Source: Cylindrotheca closterium (lineage: Eukaryota > Bacillariophyta > Bacillariophyceae > Bacillariales > Bacillariaceae). From it: 64,000 bases of DNA. Location of the stretch: positions 121,058 through 185,057 of the forward strand of contig CAKOGP040002169.1 of assembly GCA_933822405.4 (NCBI GenBank), written 5' to 3'. A program made the translations under genes and the position numbers. The notes under the pieces were generated by a model. That model ran no database searches. It was not told where the DNA came from and worked only from the letters and a program-made list of their open reading frames with translations. This document shows positions 48,297-58,011 of the stretch, in pieces. The first letter of the stretch is position 1. Each line of letters begins with the position of its first letter.

Positions 48297-51200
48297 ATGG
48301 GCAAGAGCACACGAAGACAGTCTACTTCGATGCTACCTAGCAACTTCAATTCTGGCTTGTCCGAGCAGGAAATCACAGACGATGACATTTACGCTGCCTT
48401 CGGTGTCACCGACAATTCGGAACAAGATCTAAGACTCGATTCCGACACGCCAAGAACAAAACGAAACAAGAAGGTAAAGAAACGACAGAGCGCACCTGCG
48501 AGAAGACTATCAGTGTACGACATATTGTATGAAGATGAGGAACAGTATGAGATTCCAGACAGTGTCTTTGACGTCGAACTATCACCTCAAGCCAACGACA
48601 AGAAGTTGAAGAGACCCAAAAGTACGGGGAATCCTGTTGAAGCCAAGATCCTATCTCTGGATGAAGAGCCATCGCTTTTCGATCTACTGATCAGTCCAAG
48701 AGAGAACAAAGACAAGTATGGCAAGAAAAAGAAGAAGCTTAAGAGCAAGGAGCTTGTTGCCGACCTCGGAAAGGCAACAGTAGACGAGGAAGAGAGTCCC
48801 GAGTCCCCCTCCGAAGGTCTACTCGTGCTTAACGATGTGTCTGTGGATGCCAGGTCGATTAGCATGACGAAACGAAGCAAGAAAAACAAGAAGGCCAGAT
48901 CCAATAGTCTCCTTGTCATTGACCTTGGCAACCCCCCAAAGCCTGTAGCTGAGAGCTCCAAGATGTTGTCGTCTTCGGACAGCCAGCTATTTCTAAATGA
49001 CGAGTTGCTCGAAATCAGTCCTACTAGCAAGGCGAGGCGCGGCAAGAGACCAAAGAAGGTCAAATCCAAAAGTCTCGTTGCTGATCTTGGCGATTCCACG
49101 ACTGAAGAGGAGAGCACCGAGTCTTCGTCTTGTGACTACTTACCCGGACCAAGTGATGAGCCTCTTCGGGTTAGATCTCGCAGCGTGACCAAGCGCGACA
49201 AGAGAACTAAGAAGGTTAGATCCAAAAGTCTTGCCGTTGACCTTGGCGAACCCCCGATGAGTGTAACTGAGAGTCTGAACCTGCTGTCTGCTTCTGACAG
49301 CCAACTCTTTCTAAGCGACGAGTCCCTTGAAATCAGCCCAAGTAGCACAACAAAAGGCAACAAGAAGGGCAGAAAGATTAGATCAAAAAGTTACCATATG
49401 GACCTTGGCAATCTCACCGCAGAAGGAGAGGAGAGTTCGGAGTTATTGTGCGCTTCCGACTGTGTAATCCCCCTAAACGATGAGCTTCTTGAAATCAAGC
49501 CTAGCATCATGACCATGCGCGATAAGAAGAATCAAAAAGTCAAATCAAAAAGTTTCATGATGGACCTTGGTGAGTCCGATCTCAAGGCCAAGAAGAGATC
49601 CAAATCCAGGCGTAAAGAATGTGCCAAATATAGATCAGATCGAGATGGAGTGGATCAAGAAATCTTGCCTCGTCGTCGATGTCGATCGCATTCACCGCAT
49701 CCGCGGCGGAGTCTGATCCAATGGGGGGAGCACCAACTTCACACTATTGCCGAGTCTTCTGAGTCTGAGGAATCAGACGATGATCGTTGGTCGAGCCACA
49801 GCAATTGTGATTCCCCACCCCATGCCCCTCGAAAACGAAGAAAGCGACACAAGTCTTGCTCGCCACCACTGGCACGATCTCCCAACAGACTTTGGCTAGA
49901 ATCTTTCGATGCCACTCTTGACGAAAGTGGGAAAAGCGAAAACAAAGCCAAGAAAAGGAAAAATCACAAGTCGAAGGAGAAATCAATCGAAAAGCCCATC
50001 GAAAAGAATGAGAAGCCCAGTCCAAGGCTACCAGTTGATTCAGAGACGCCTCCTACTGCAGATGAAACTCGGAAATCTAATTCAAAGCAGTCAGCCAAAC
50101 CGATTAAAAGTTCCAAGGAGAGCAAGAAAGAGAGTACGAAACGAGACAAGCGCAAGTCGAAGAGAAAAGAGTCAAACAGGATGTCAACTACTTCGTTGGA
50201 TTCATCTGTCGACGATTCGCTCGAGAGTTCAATTGATTCCATAGCGAGTTCCAAGGGCAGCAAGACCGAGAAAAAGAAGAGCAAGTCAAGCAGAAATTCC
50301 AAGTTGTCGTCTCTAAATGATTCGATGGAATTCACAGAAGCAATGGCAGCAGCTGAAGAAGAATTAATGCGAGCGACGGAAGAAGCTAGGCAAAAGACGG
50401 GCCAAGAAATTGCGAAACTTCGAGCTGGGGAAGAAGCCCGGAAGAGAGCGGAACAAGAAGCTGCAGCAGCCAAACTACGACTTCAGGTGGCCGAAGTTCG
50501 ACGCAAGGTCGACGAAGAGGAGTGCCAAAAAGCAAAGAAAGAAGCACAGAAGCAGGCTGAGAAAGACGCAATGATTAGAGCTCAAGAGGAAGAAAGACGA
50601 AATGCCGAGAGGGAAGAAGAGCGTCAACGGCTCAGAGCAGGGCAAGAGCGATTGCAACAAGAAAGGGATGAACTCGAACGTCTGAGAAAAGAAGAAAAAG
50701 CCAGATTGGAGAAGGAACGAGTCGAGCTACAGTGCCAAAAGGAAGAAGAGGCACAACGATTGGCCATGGAAAGGGCTGACCTGGAGCGTCATAGATACGA
50801 AGAAGAAGAACGACTGCACCAAGAGAAAGTCGAACACGAGCGCCAACTGCGCGACGAGAAGGCTCGAATCAAGGCAAGGCAAGAGGCTGAGAAAGCAAGG
50901 CTCAAGGCTGAGAAACAGGAGCGCGAACGCTTAATCAAGGAAGACAAACTGAGGCTCAAGGCTGTGAAAGACGAACGAGATCGTGCTGCACAGGAGAAAA
51001 AGTCAAGAATCAAGGCCGAAAAGGATGCAGAATTCGCGAGAATCAAATCCAAGAAGGACGCCGAGAAGGCTCGAATCAAGGCAGAGAAAGAAGCTGAAAT
51101 GGCAACGATGAAACGGGAGAAGATGGAAAAAGAAAGGATTGCAGAGGAAGACAAAGTTCGAATCAAGGCGGAGAAGGATGCTGAAATGCGACGTCAGATG

Positions 51201-51800
51201 GAGCTGTCTGAGCGAAAAGCTGCAAACGAAAAGCCTCAAAAAGGACTGGCAAAACCTGATCTAGTGGGACGAAATTATTCCATCGACAGTTTGTTCCAAG
51301 GTTCTATCGATAACTCTCTCCACGCAGAAGCAGAGGCGCAGCGTATGATAAAAGACCGGGAGCGTTTGAAGCAGGAAATCGCCAACCTCGAGCGCCAAAA
51401 GAAGGCGGCGGCAGCGCGGTTAGAACGAAGAGCCCAAGCAATGAAAAATGCGTTAAAGGCGGCTGAGGCAAAGACAAATGCTGCAGAACTGGACTTAGAA
51501 ATTCACAGCACTCAAGAGAGGCCAGAAGAGGAGGAGGCTGCTCGCTTGGAGCTCAACGTGGACGACGAGCGAAGAGAACGGGCTCCATCTCCGGTGACTG
51601 GAGAGGAAGAAAAAGAACTATCTAGGAAAGAATCATCGGCACGAAAGCAAGAAAAGGGAAGGAGAATGGAAGAAAAGGCGGCAGACGACTACCGCCTTGG
51701 CAAACTAGACGGGCGTCGCTCACTCACAAAAAACGATCGAACATTCAATTCTGGTTGGAACAAAATTGTTGTGTCAACCAAAAAGAAATTCACTCACTAA
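48297..51800 (+). CDS. large Lys/Ser-rich repeat and coiled-coil protein
   Basis: 1167 residues in one exon; no signal peptide or membrane helix. Residues of about 145-430 hold six copies of a roughly 52-56-residue unit, each with a Lys/Arg-rich segment followed by (K/R)S(K/N)(S/E)xxxx-DLG, for example KSKELVADLG, KSKSLVADLG, RSKSLAVDLG and KSKSFMMDLG. Several units end with SDSQLFLNDELLEISP. A second charged low-complexity part (about 430-680) has long Ser/Lys/Glu stretches. From about 685 to 980 is a very long Glu/Lys/Arg-rich helix (EEARQKTGQEIAKLRAGEE, on to DAEKARIKAEKEAEM), a single-alpha-helix or coiled coil. A second helix follows at about 1015-1065. Composition suggests a cytoskeletal or nuclear scaffold heavily phosphorylated on Ser. 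Similarity to known families beyond coiled coil is not apparent. Confidence 0.78.
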   Translation: MGKSTRRQSTSMLPSNFNSGLSEQEITDDDIYAAFGVTDNSEQDLRLDSDTPRTKRNKKVKKRQSAPARRLSVYDILYEDEEQYEIPDSVFDVELSPQANDKKLKRPKSTGNPVEAKILSLDEEPSLFDLLISPRENKDKYGKKKKKLKSKELVADLGKATVDEEESPESPSEGLLVLNDVSVDARSISMTKRSKKNKKARSNSLLVIDLGNPPKPVAESSKMLSSSDSQLFLNDELLEISPTSKARRGKRPKKVKSKSLVADLGDSTTEEESTESSSCDYLPGPSDEPLRVRSRSVTKRDKRTKKVRSKSLAVDLGEPPMSVTESLNLLSASDSQLFLSDESLEISPSSTTKGNKKGRKIRSKSYHMDLGNLTAEGEESSELLCASDCVIPLNDELLEIKPSIMTMRDKKNQKVKSKSFMMDLGESDLKAKKRSKSRRKECAKYRSDRDGVDQEILPRRRCRSHSPHPRRSLIQWGEHQLHTIAESSESEESDDDRWSSHSNCDSPPHAPRKRRKRHKSCSPPLARSPNRLWLESFDATLDESGKSENKAKKRKNHKSKEKSIEKPIEKNEKPSPRLPVDSETPPTADETRKSNSKQSAKPIKSSKESKKESTKRDKRKSKRKESNRMSTTSLDSSVDDSLESSIDSIASSKGSKTEKKKSKSSRNSKLSSLNDSMEFTEAMAAAEEELMRATEEARQKTGQEIAKLRAGEEARKRAEQEAAAAKLRLQVAEVRRKVDEEECQKAKKEAQKQAEKDAMIRAQEEERRNAEREEERQRLRAGQERLQQERDELERLRKEEKARLEKERVELQCQKEEEAQRLAMERADLERHRYEEEERLHQEKVEHERQLRDEKARIKARQEAEKARLKAEKQERERLIKEDKLRLKAVKDERDRAAQEKKSRIKAEKDAEFARIKSKKDAEKARIKAEKEAEMATMKREKMEKERIAEEDKVRIKAEKDAEMRRQMELSERKAANEKPQKGLAKPDLVGRNYSIDSLFQGSIDNSLHAEAEAQRMIKDRERLKQEIANLERQKKAAAARLERRAQAMKNALKAAEAKTNAAELDLEIHSTQERPEEEEAARLELNVDDERRERAPSPVTGEEEKELSRKESSARKQEKGRRMEEKAADDYRLGKLDGRRSLTKNDRTFNSGWNKIVVSTKKKFTH

Positions 51801-51942
51801 ACAGTAGCCTCATACAAGTGATTATGACATGGTTTATTTTGACTAGTTTTTTTAAGTTTCAAAGTTATGCAGGTGCTGTAGCCGCACAATGCACATCAAG
51901 AATGACGAAAGGAAATGTGGAAATCATATGGGGACTGTCAAT

Positions 51943-53893
51943 CTAGAATAACCCTAGGAATTTCTTTTTACCGCTTTTCTTCTTTGTGTCTCCCAGCAAA
52001 CTTGTGCTTTCCGTTGCTTTAGTTTTCGGGTTTGCGTCTCTTGCATCTACAGGGTGCTCGAGACTTTTCTTCTTCCTTTGTACAAAGCGCTTCCATTTGT
52101 GAATGGCCCAGAGCGACAGCTTTTCTTCTTTCCACTCCTTTTTGTCAAACTCGTCAGCAATTGTTTCTTGGAGCAATTCTTCCAATACGTCCTCAATGCT
52201 GACAACTCTTTGAATGAAAGCGTGAAAATCTGTTAGCAACATGATATTTCGAACAAAGTAGATCCAACTTTCCTTACCCCATAAATCCAGCATGAGTGGA
52301 TAGTGCTTCTCCACTTGAAAGACAGTTCTCCGCAATGTCAGGTCTTGCGCAAACAAGCGCCAAATGACCACTCTTCCCCGTTTGAAACGTGTTCAGTAGA
52401 TCCACAAGGTTGATTTTGGGGCTGACGCAAATTGGTGTGTAGAGGGGGAGAGTTTCCAGTGGTCGACAGTCATTCGGGTTCACCACAATGAGCTGCCTGG
52501 TCATGAGAACTCCACGAATGGCAAACCTTTGCTTTGGCTTTTGTGGATTAACCTCATAAACAGGTATGCGAGAGTAGCCACTGCTGTAAATGTCCACAAC
52601 TGCTTCTTCGTTGAGTTCCATCGTGATTGGAACGGCATACATTTTTCGCAGCGGGGTGTAAACATCCATTGCGCATTTTGTTTTCATCTGCAGGGCGCCT
52701 TCCATCATAGCGATCTCATCATTGTGTAATGATTTTGTGTAAGTTTCTGGCGCTCCACCCTCTGGTGTGAGCATAATAGCCGACGACTCAGATTCAAAAT
52801 AGCTATTCCTTTGACGCGACGATAGGCTGAAAGTAGGGTCGAGTCGCAACGATTTTCGCCCCTTGGCTAGTTCTTCTTTGCGTTGTTGCTTCGTCGCCAA
52901 TCTTTCTTCGTGTTGAATTCGGATCAAGGCGGATAGCTCCCCTCGGTTGAAGGCATTGCCATCTTCGTCGTGATGCAACAAGTGATCAAGAATTTTGGCT
53001 ATTGGGTAGGCAATTGGCCACAGCAAGAACATGACGAATCGAACAAGTGGAGTCATTTTACTTGCCAGCTTAATCTTGTTGGGTCCTGTGAAGATGGCAG
53101 AAGGAATGATTTCTCCTCCGAAAAGGACGAGTGTCACCGACAGGCAAACGGCAACCAATGGGGATACAAGAACTTCCTGTACGTGTGCGAGCAAGAGAAA
53201 CGCAGTGAGCTGTCTATTGGACTATCAGGATCTGGTAGCTTTCAAATGGAGCGGAGAATGACGTACCAAGAAAAGCGGTAAAGCTTCATTGGCAATGGAA
53301 TTCAACAAGAGCAAAGTTACAAGCAGTAAATGATGTTGTTTCACAATGGGCAACAATGTTGCAGCCTGCTTTTTCTCTTCGGGAGACCCTGCTCTCATTC
53401 TGATCAAAAGCAGTAGTGGATCCACACTTAAGAGCCCCATGGTAAGGCCAGCTGCCAACGCAGCAACTGTAACACAAGCCAAAGCACCAAGTGCATGAAA
53501 TATCAAGAACCAAGCATCCTCTTTTTCTTCCTCGTCTTCTAAATCTCCGCATTCTTCCACCAAATATCGTTGTCGTCTTGATCTTAATAGCGAATTCCAA
53601 TCAAATGCGGCAGTATTTGCTGTCACTTCACTACCAACATTGTCGCAAAGCGGCAACAAGTCTACTGTCTCGTGGTTCCGGGAACACAAATTCTCTGCCG
53701 GCACCCCCAAAGATCGAAGTAAGTTCACCGCATCCGAAACATCATTGTCGATAGTATCGTTGTCTTGATGAGGATGTGTACTGTGAATGTAGCTGCTGTC
53801 ATGACGAAGCGTTCTAGCACAGTCAGCTATCGGTAGATGAGAAGCAACCCAAATCCCAACGACTGGAAAAATTCTAACAAAACCGGCTTTCAT
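51943..53893 (-). CDS. CNNM/ACDP-type metal transporter (DUF21 plus CBS pair)
   Basis: Three exons (53893-53267, 53176-52278 and 52207-51943) encode 596 residues. The N-terminus looks like a signal peptide (MKAGFVRIFPVVGIWVASHLPIADC). The DUF21 membrane domain follows: ALACVTVAALAAGLTMGLLSVDP (about 140-160), HHLLLVTLLLLNSIANEALPLFL, and after the intron VLVSPLVAVCLSVTLVLFGGEIIPSA, with the conserved GEIIPSAIFTGP turn. Next come a charged linker and a CBS pair: MDVYTPLRKMYAVPI, YSSGYSRIPVYE, RGVLMTRQLIVVNP, NTFQTGKSGHLALV, GVVSIEDVLEELLQE, the last spliced. CNNM proteins move Mg2+ out of cells or across internal membranes and sense ATP-Mg with the CBS pair. No cNMP-binding-like domain is visible after the CBS pair; the tail is short and Lys-rich (KKKSGKKKFLGLF). 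Assignment is firm at family level. Confidence 0.9.
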
Positions 53894-54335
53894 TGTGCTT
53901 CCGCCGGTACCAGTACTTGATGATAAAATAATCCTGTTTTGGCTCTTTTTCAGACTTATCAGACGTAGCGATATGAAGACTTGTCCGTTTGTTGAGCACC
54001 TCTATAGCCTGGTATTTTAACCCACACACTCCCAAAGCATGAGCTGCATGAATGGGTCTATTGATATACGCAATCAATTGATGATGCGATGCCGATCGAA
54101 AATCTTGGCGGCATGTTGACAGACGTCATCATCAACATGCGCGCCTGAGGTGTTCGAATGAGTCGTATTTTTGCCTGCGCAAAAGATAGATATAACAATT
54201 CACTTTAAAGTTTCATATCGAGTGGACTGTTCCTCTCTATTGTTGTCCATGTGGGTCATGGATCAACGTCTTTGAAACATATTCAATCATATCTGAATTT
54301 TCGGGCTGAGAGCTTCTGCTTTGAAGGGAATATAC
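53894..54335. other. divergent promoter region
   Basis: Lies between the CNNM gene (minus) and the ATPase gene (plus). GCCGGTACCAGTACTTG occurs at 53904-53920, close to the CNNM start. No gene seen. Confidence 0.5.
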
Positions 54336-56689
54336 ATGACCATTGTACAGCGACTGTTTCGAGGGCTGACGCAAAGCAACTTGGCATCACGCACATCCGC
54401 CTCCACAGCTACGAAGGGGTTGCCTAGTCGGAGGATTCCCATTCGCTATCAGCGTCATAGGCATAATAACGCCTATCTTGCAAGAGACTACAGAAAGAAT
54501 GGAGTCCTTGAAGTTGCCAAGTTTGCTCTTTTGAGCATTGCTACGTTACCTTTCACTCTTTGGCTTGCAATGTTTTCGTACGACTATTACTATCGTGTGG
54601 AACTTTGTCTAGAGGCATTGAAGCAGGAGGATAAAGAGCTTCGTATCCGTCTGCACAAAGATAAACAAAGCGTTGTTCATCGTGGGAGAGAAGCACAATT
54701 GAATCAAGTGAAGACTCTCCTGTCAAAAGTTCCACATCAAGTTGTGCTAGTCGCTGGTGTCAATGAATGTGGGAAGTCTCAATTCGTTTCCGAAGTTTTA
54801 CGAGATGTCAATAGTAGTAGAAAGGAGAAGCGAGGAGTGACACATATCCAGCTAGCCCAGCTTGTGGACTCTGTTTCGTCGTTCACATACATGCTGGTCA
54901 ATTCGTTCAACCTTCAATGGCTTTCACTGAGATATTCCCTGGTAGATGTCCTCCCATTTGCAGGATCAGAAATTCTGGTAATGAAAGAGAGATTCTCCGA
55001 TAGAGACCTAGCATCAGCGTTATATGTAATAACTGAAGGTGAGCAACCTTCTGACAAGAACTTGATCGGCTCAATGGAAACATTACCTGCTTCTCACATA
55101 TCCAAATTTCATCTTGACTACCTACAGCACTCAAGAAGCACTCTCAACGAAAATCAAAAGAAGAGCGACCCATAATCGTGATTGACGGTTTGGCAGAAGG
55201 AAAGTCTTGGGCCCGGACTCAAGAAGGCAAACAGTGTCTCGAACGACTCTTTCAATGGTGCATCTATGTCACGAAAGAGCGCCAACTAGCTCACATTATT
55301 CTGACCGGCAACGAAGAGCTTGTCCTAAGTCTAACTGATCAGAATCGGCTTACAAGGGGACATGTCAAGGTCATTGGACTGGGCGATTTGCAAAAAGACG
55401 AGGCCCGTCAAGTAGTGCTTAAGGAAATACCGGACGCATCCGAAGAGGAGGTTCAGAAAATATTAGATGCCTTTGGTGGATTTATTCATGATGTCCGCGG
55501 TTCTGCTCGTGATATTCAAGATCAGCTTGGGCTGCCAGATTCTCTGAATGCCAAAGAGCGAGCAAGGATTGTACAAGACACCATTTCGACCAGATGCCGA
55601 ATGCAATTCGAACGGGTGACAGCTGCCTTTGCCAAGGGTCACGACGAACTGGATGTTGCTTCGAACCGCAGCACCGATGACGCCATGAAAGCGGAGGAGA
55701 TGGATCCTTATCTTGATCCACTCAAAGCTGCTTACTCTGAGGCCCAAGCAAGCCAAACCAGCGCTGCATTAAGTGATAGTGATTACACTGTGAGCTACAC
55801 CAAGCTGCAGCTATGGCAAACTCTACAAATGCTAGTAGACGCCAAGGATGGCGCCGTAGCATTTGCGGAGCTCAGGGATAATATTTTTAATGGTGACCAA
55901 GCACCACTCCTGGAACTAATGGACGATGACGTCTTGGGTTTTGAAATCGAAGATTCCCAGAGAGTTGGGTTCTCGTGGAAGGTCAAGCCAGCGACTCCTG
56001 CTCTCTACGGAGCATTTCAACAGATTGTGAGTGATAGTAGTTTGAAAGAGAGATTTCAGCTAGTGGAAAAGAACTCGGATCGACAAGACGAGATCCGAGA
56101 AGTAGTACAAAAACGAATGAAGATACGAAAGGAGAGAAAAGAACTGGAAGAACGAAAGGGCGCAATTCAAAGCACAGTGGAACTCGGAGAAAAGTTGGAT
56201 CGTAAGGGCATTGCCAGTTCAAAGTTGACCGCCGTGTATGAAGCCCTTGTAAGGGAGGAACATGATGCACTCGTTAGAGATTATGAGCTACGCGAAAAGC
56301 TGAAATCCTTGGAGCAAACTCGTCAAGTAGAATCTCCGCAAACGGTATCAAAAACAGAGAACGAGGTTCAGCAGCATCTTAAAACTGCTATGTTGCAAAT
56401 CATGACGCAAAATCTGTCCAACGAGGACAGCTCCTTAGAAGGCTTCGACGGCAACTCTGCATTATGGGCTGCGTTCCAGGAGCTAGACGCCACCAAAGAT
56501 GGTACCTTTGCGGCAGAAGATGTCGTTCGCGTGATCAAAGCTTACACTGGTAAGGATGTTAAGCTAAAGGACGCTCGTAACTTGGTTCGTGACTGGGATT
56601 TCGACAATGACAAACACATAGATATTCATGAATTCACAAGATGGTATTCATCTCAAGACAAACAGAAGAAAACGAAGGCAAAGACGTGA
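54336..56689 (+). CDS. mitochondrial-type P-loop ATPase with coiled coil and C-terminal EF-hand pair
   Basis: Two exons (54336-55038 and 55128-56689) encode 754 residues. The N-terminus is rich in Arg, Ser and Thr without acids (MTIVQRLFRGLTQSNLASR), a mitochondrial targeting type. One membrane helix follows (FALLSIATLPFTLWLAMFSYDYY, about 68-90). The P-loop is GVNECGKS (about 140-147), and the Walker B-like IIVIDG (about 251) is formed across the splice. HIILTGNEELVL then resembles sensor 1, so this is an AAA/STAND-like ATPase such as those of the Yme2 or ATPase_2 type. A winged-helix-like part and a coiled coil (VVQKRMKIRKERKELEERKG, about 555-650) precede two EF-hands: DATKDGTFAAED (about 685) and DFDNDKHIDIHE (about 725). 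The function is unknown; a Ca2+-responsive ATPase anchored in the inner membrane is inferred. Confidence 0.78.
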
Positions 56690-57087
56690 TGATTTGGACT
56701 CGCAAAGTCATTCGATGCCTGCGAGATGTCGTGACCTTCTCCTCCATGATTCGGTTTCGCAATAATTCGAACCCGCAGCTTGGCTGGTACCTGGTGCGAC
56801 CGGACGCCACATCATTTGGTAGTCAATCTGAAATCCGAAGAGTGCTACCGGTACCGGTACAACACTAATAGTAGGTATTCTTTCACTAAAAATATTGTTC
56901 GAGTTAGTCGTTTCAAGCGAAGGCCATACCGCATATTCACATGGCGAAGTCGCATAATAACACTATACCGGTATTGCATCATCATCATCCGTATCGCCAA
57001 CCATTCAACAACGGAACTCATTTCAGCAGGTATCATACACCACATTTTTTTCTCGTCGATTCGCTCGTTCCTTTTTGTAACTAGAAG
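56690..57087. other. intergenic region with ACCGGT palindromes
   Basis: Holds CTACCGGTACCGGTACAAC at 56847-56865 and ATACCGGTAT near 56965, followed by the start of the FHA gene. No gene is supported. Confidence 0.55.
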
Positions 57088-57885
57088 ATGAGTACCAAAC
57101 AGGTCACCGATGATGAAGCCTTGAGAGCCCTCTTGTCATCAGCAGCTGAAAGAGATGAAGAACGGAAAATCGAACGCAAAGGCAACGAGAGGAAGCGATG
57201 GGAAAGTCGAAACGATGACCGTCAGCAAGGACGAGGGAGCAACAAACGATCCAGATATGATGATAGAAGTGGCCGTGGTGGGAACCAACAAAACAACAAT
57301 AGTAATGAAAACTCAGACTACTATGGACCAGCATCAGAACAAGGAAGAAGAGACGACGATGGGTCATCTGGAAAAAATAATAAAGACAATGAAAAGCCAC
57401 CTCCTACACACAAGCCAAACTTTGGTTTGTCTGGTGCACTTGCGAAAGATGAGGGCGGTGGTGGGAACGTCTACAAAGGTGTAGTCCTTAAGTTCCGAGA
57501 ACCTCCCGAAGCCAGAGCTCCCAATACGCAATGGAGATTCTATTTGTTCAAAGGGAAAGATCTAGTGGATACCTTGCACATTTCCAAGCAGTCGGCATAC
57601 TTGATGGGCCGGAATACGGAAATCGCCGACATTCCAATGGCACATCCTTCCCTCAGCTCTCAGCATGCCGTCTTGCAGTATCGAGCTCTCCCAACAAAGG
57701 ATGGCAGCCGGCTATCTTGCCAACCGTATATTATGGATTTGGAATCGACGAATGGGACGTTCTTGAATGGAGTGCGCATTGACTCCGCACGATACTATCA
57801 GTTGAAGAAGGGGGATGTGCTAAAGTTTGGTGCATCTACTCGAGAATATGTCCTGATGACAGAGAACACAACGTTAGCAAAATAG
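57088..57885 (+). CDS. SNIP1/DAWDLE-like FHA-domain protein
   Basis: 265 residues in one exon. The N-terminal 110 residues are disordered, rich in Arg, Asp, Gly and Asn (KRSRYDDRSGRGGNQQ). Then comes the family signature KPNFGLSGALAKDE followed by VLKFREPPEARAPNTQWRFYLFKG, as in human SNIP1, plant DAWDLE and yeast Pml1. The FHA domain follows (about 165-262): YLMGRNTEIADIP, HPSLSSQHAVLQYR, IMDLESTNGTFLNG and LKKGDVLKFG. It carries the Arg, Ser-x-x-His and Asn residues needed to bind phosphothreonine. The family acts in the nucleus, in the RES/spliceosome complex and in small-RNA processing. The core reads as complete; only the tail after FHA is very short. Confidence 0.92.
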   Translation: MSTKQVTDDEALRALLSSAAERDEERKIERKGNERKRWESRNDDRQQGRGSNKRSRYDDRSGRGGNQQNNNSNENSDYYGPASEQGRRDDDGSSGKNNKDNEKPPPTHKPNFGLSGALAKDEGGGGNVYKGVVLKFREPPEARAPNTQWRFYLFKGKDLVDTLHISKQSAYLMGRNTEIADIPMAHPSLSSQHAVLQYRALPTKDGSRLSCQPYIMDLESTNGTFLNGVRIDSARYYQLKKGDVLKFGASTREYVLMTENTTLAK

Positions 57886-58011
57886 CTGTTCAGTCGTCGA
57901 CGAAGAGTCGCCATAAAAGTTGGCAAAGATATTTTCGGAAGTATAAATGAGCCACGCCGTGAAATCTACGAAAGATGGTAGAAAAAATATAATTATACAG
58001 CTATGAATACT

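Noticed and set aside
48297..51800. Silaffin or other secreted silica protein.
   Set aside because: Lys/Ser richness fits loosely, but there is no signal peptide, and the C-terminal half is a long charged helix.
56755..56790. A tRNA T-loop-like word (gggttcgaatt) on the minus strand.
   Set aside because: The bases around it cannot form the T stem, and no acceptor or anticodon arm is present.
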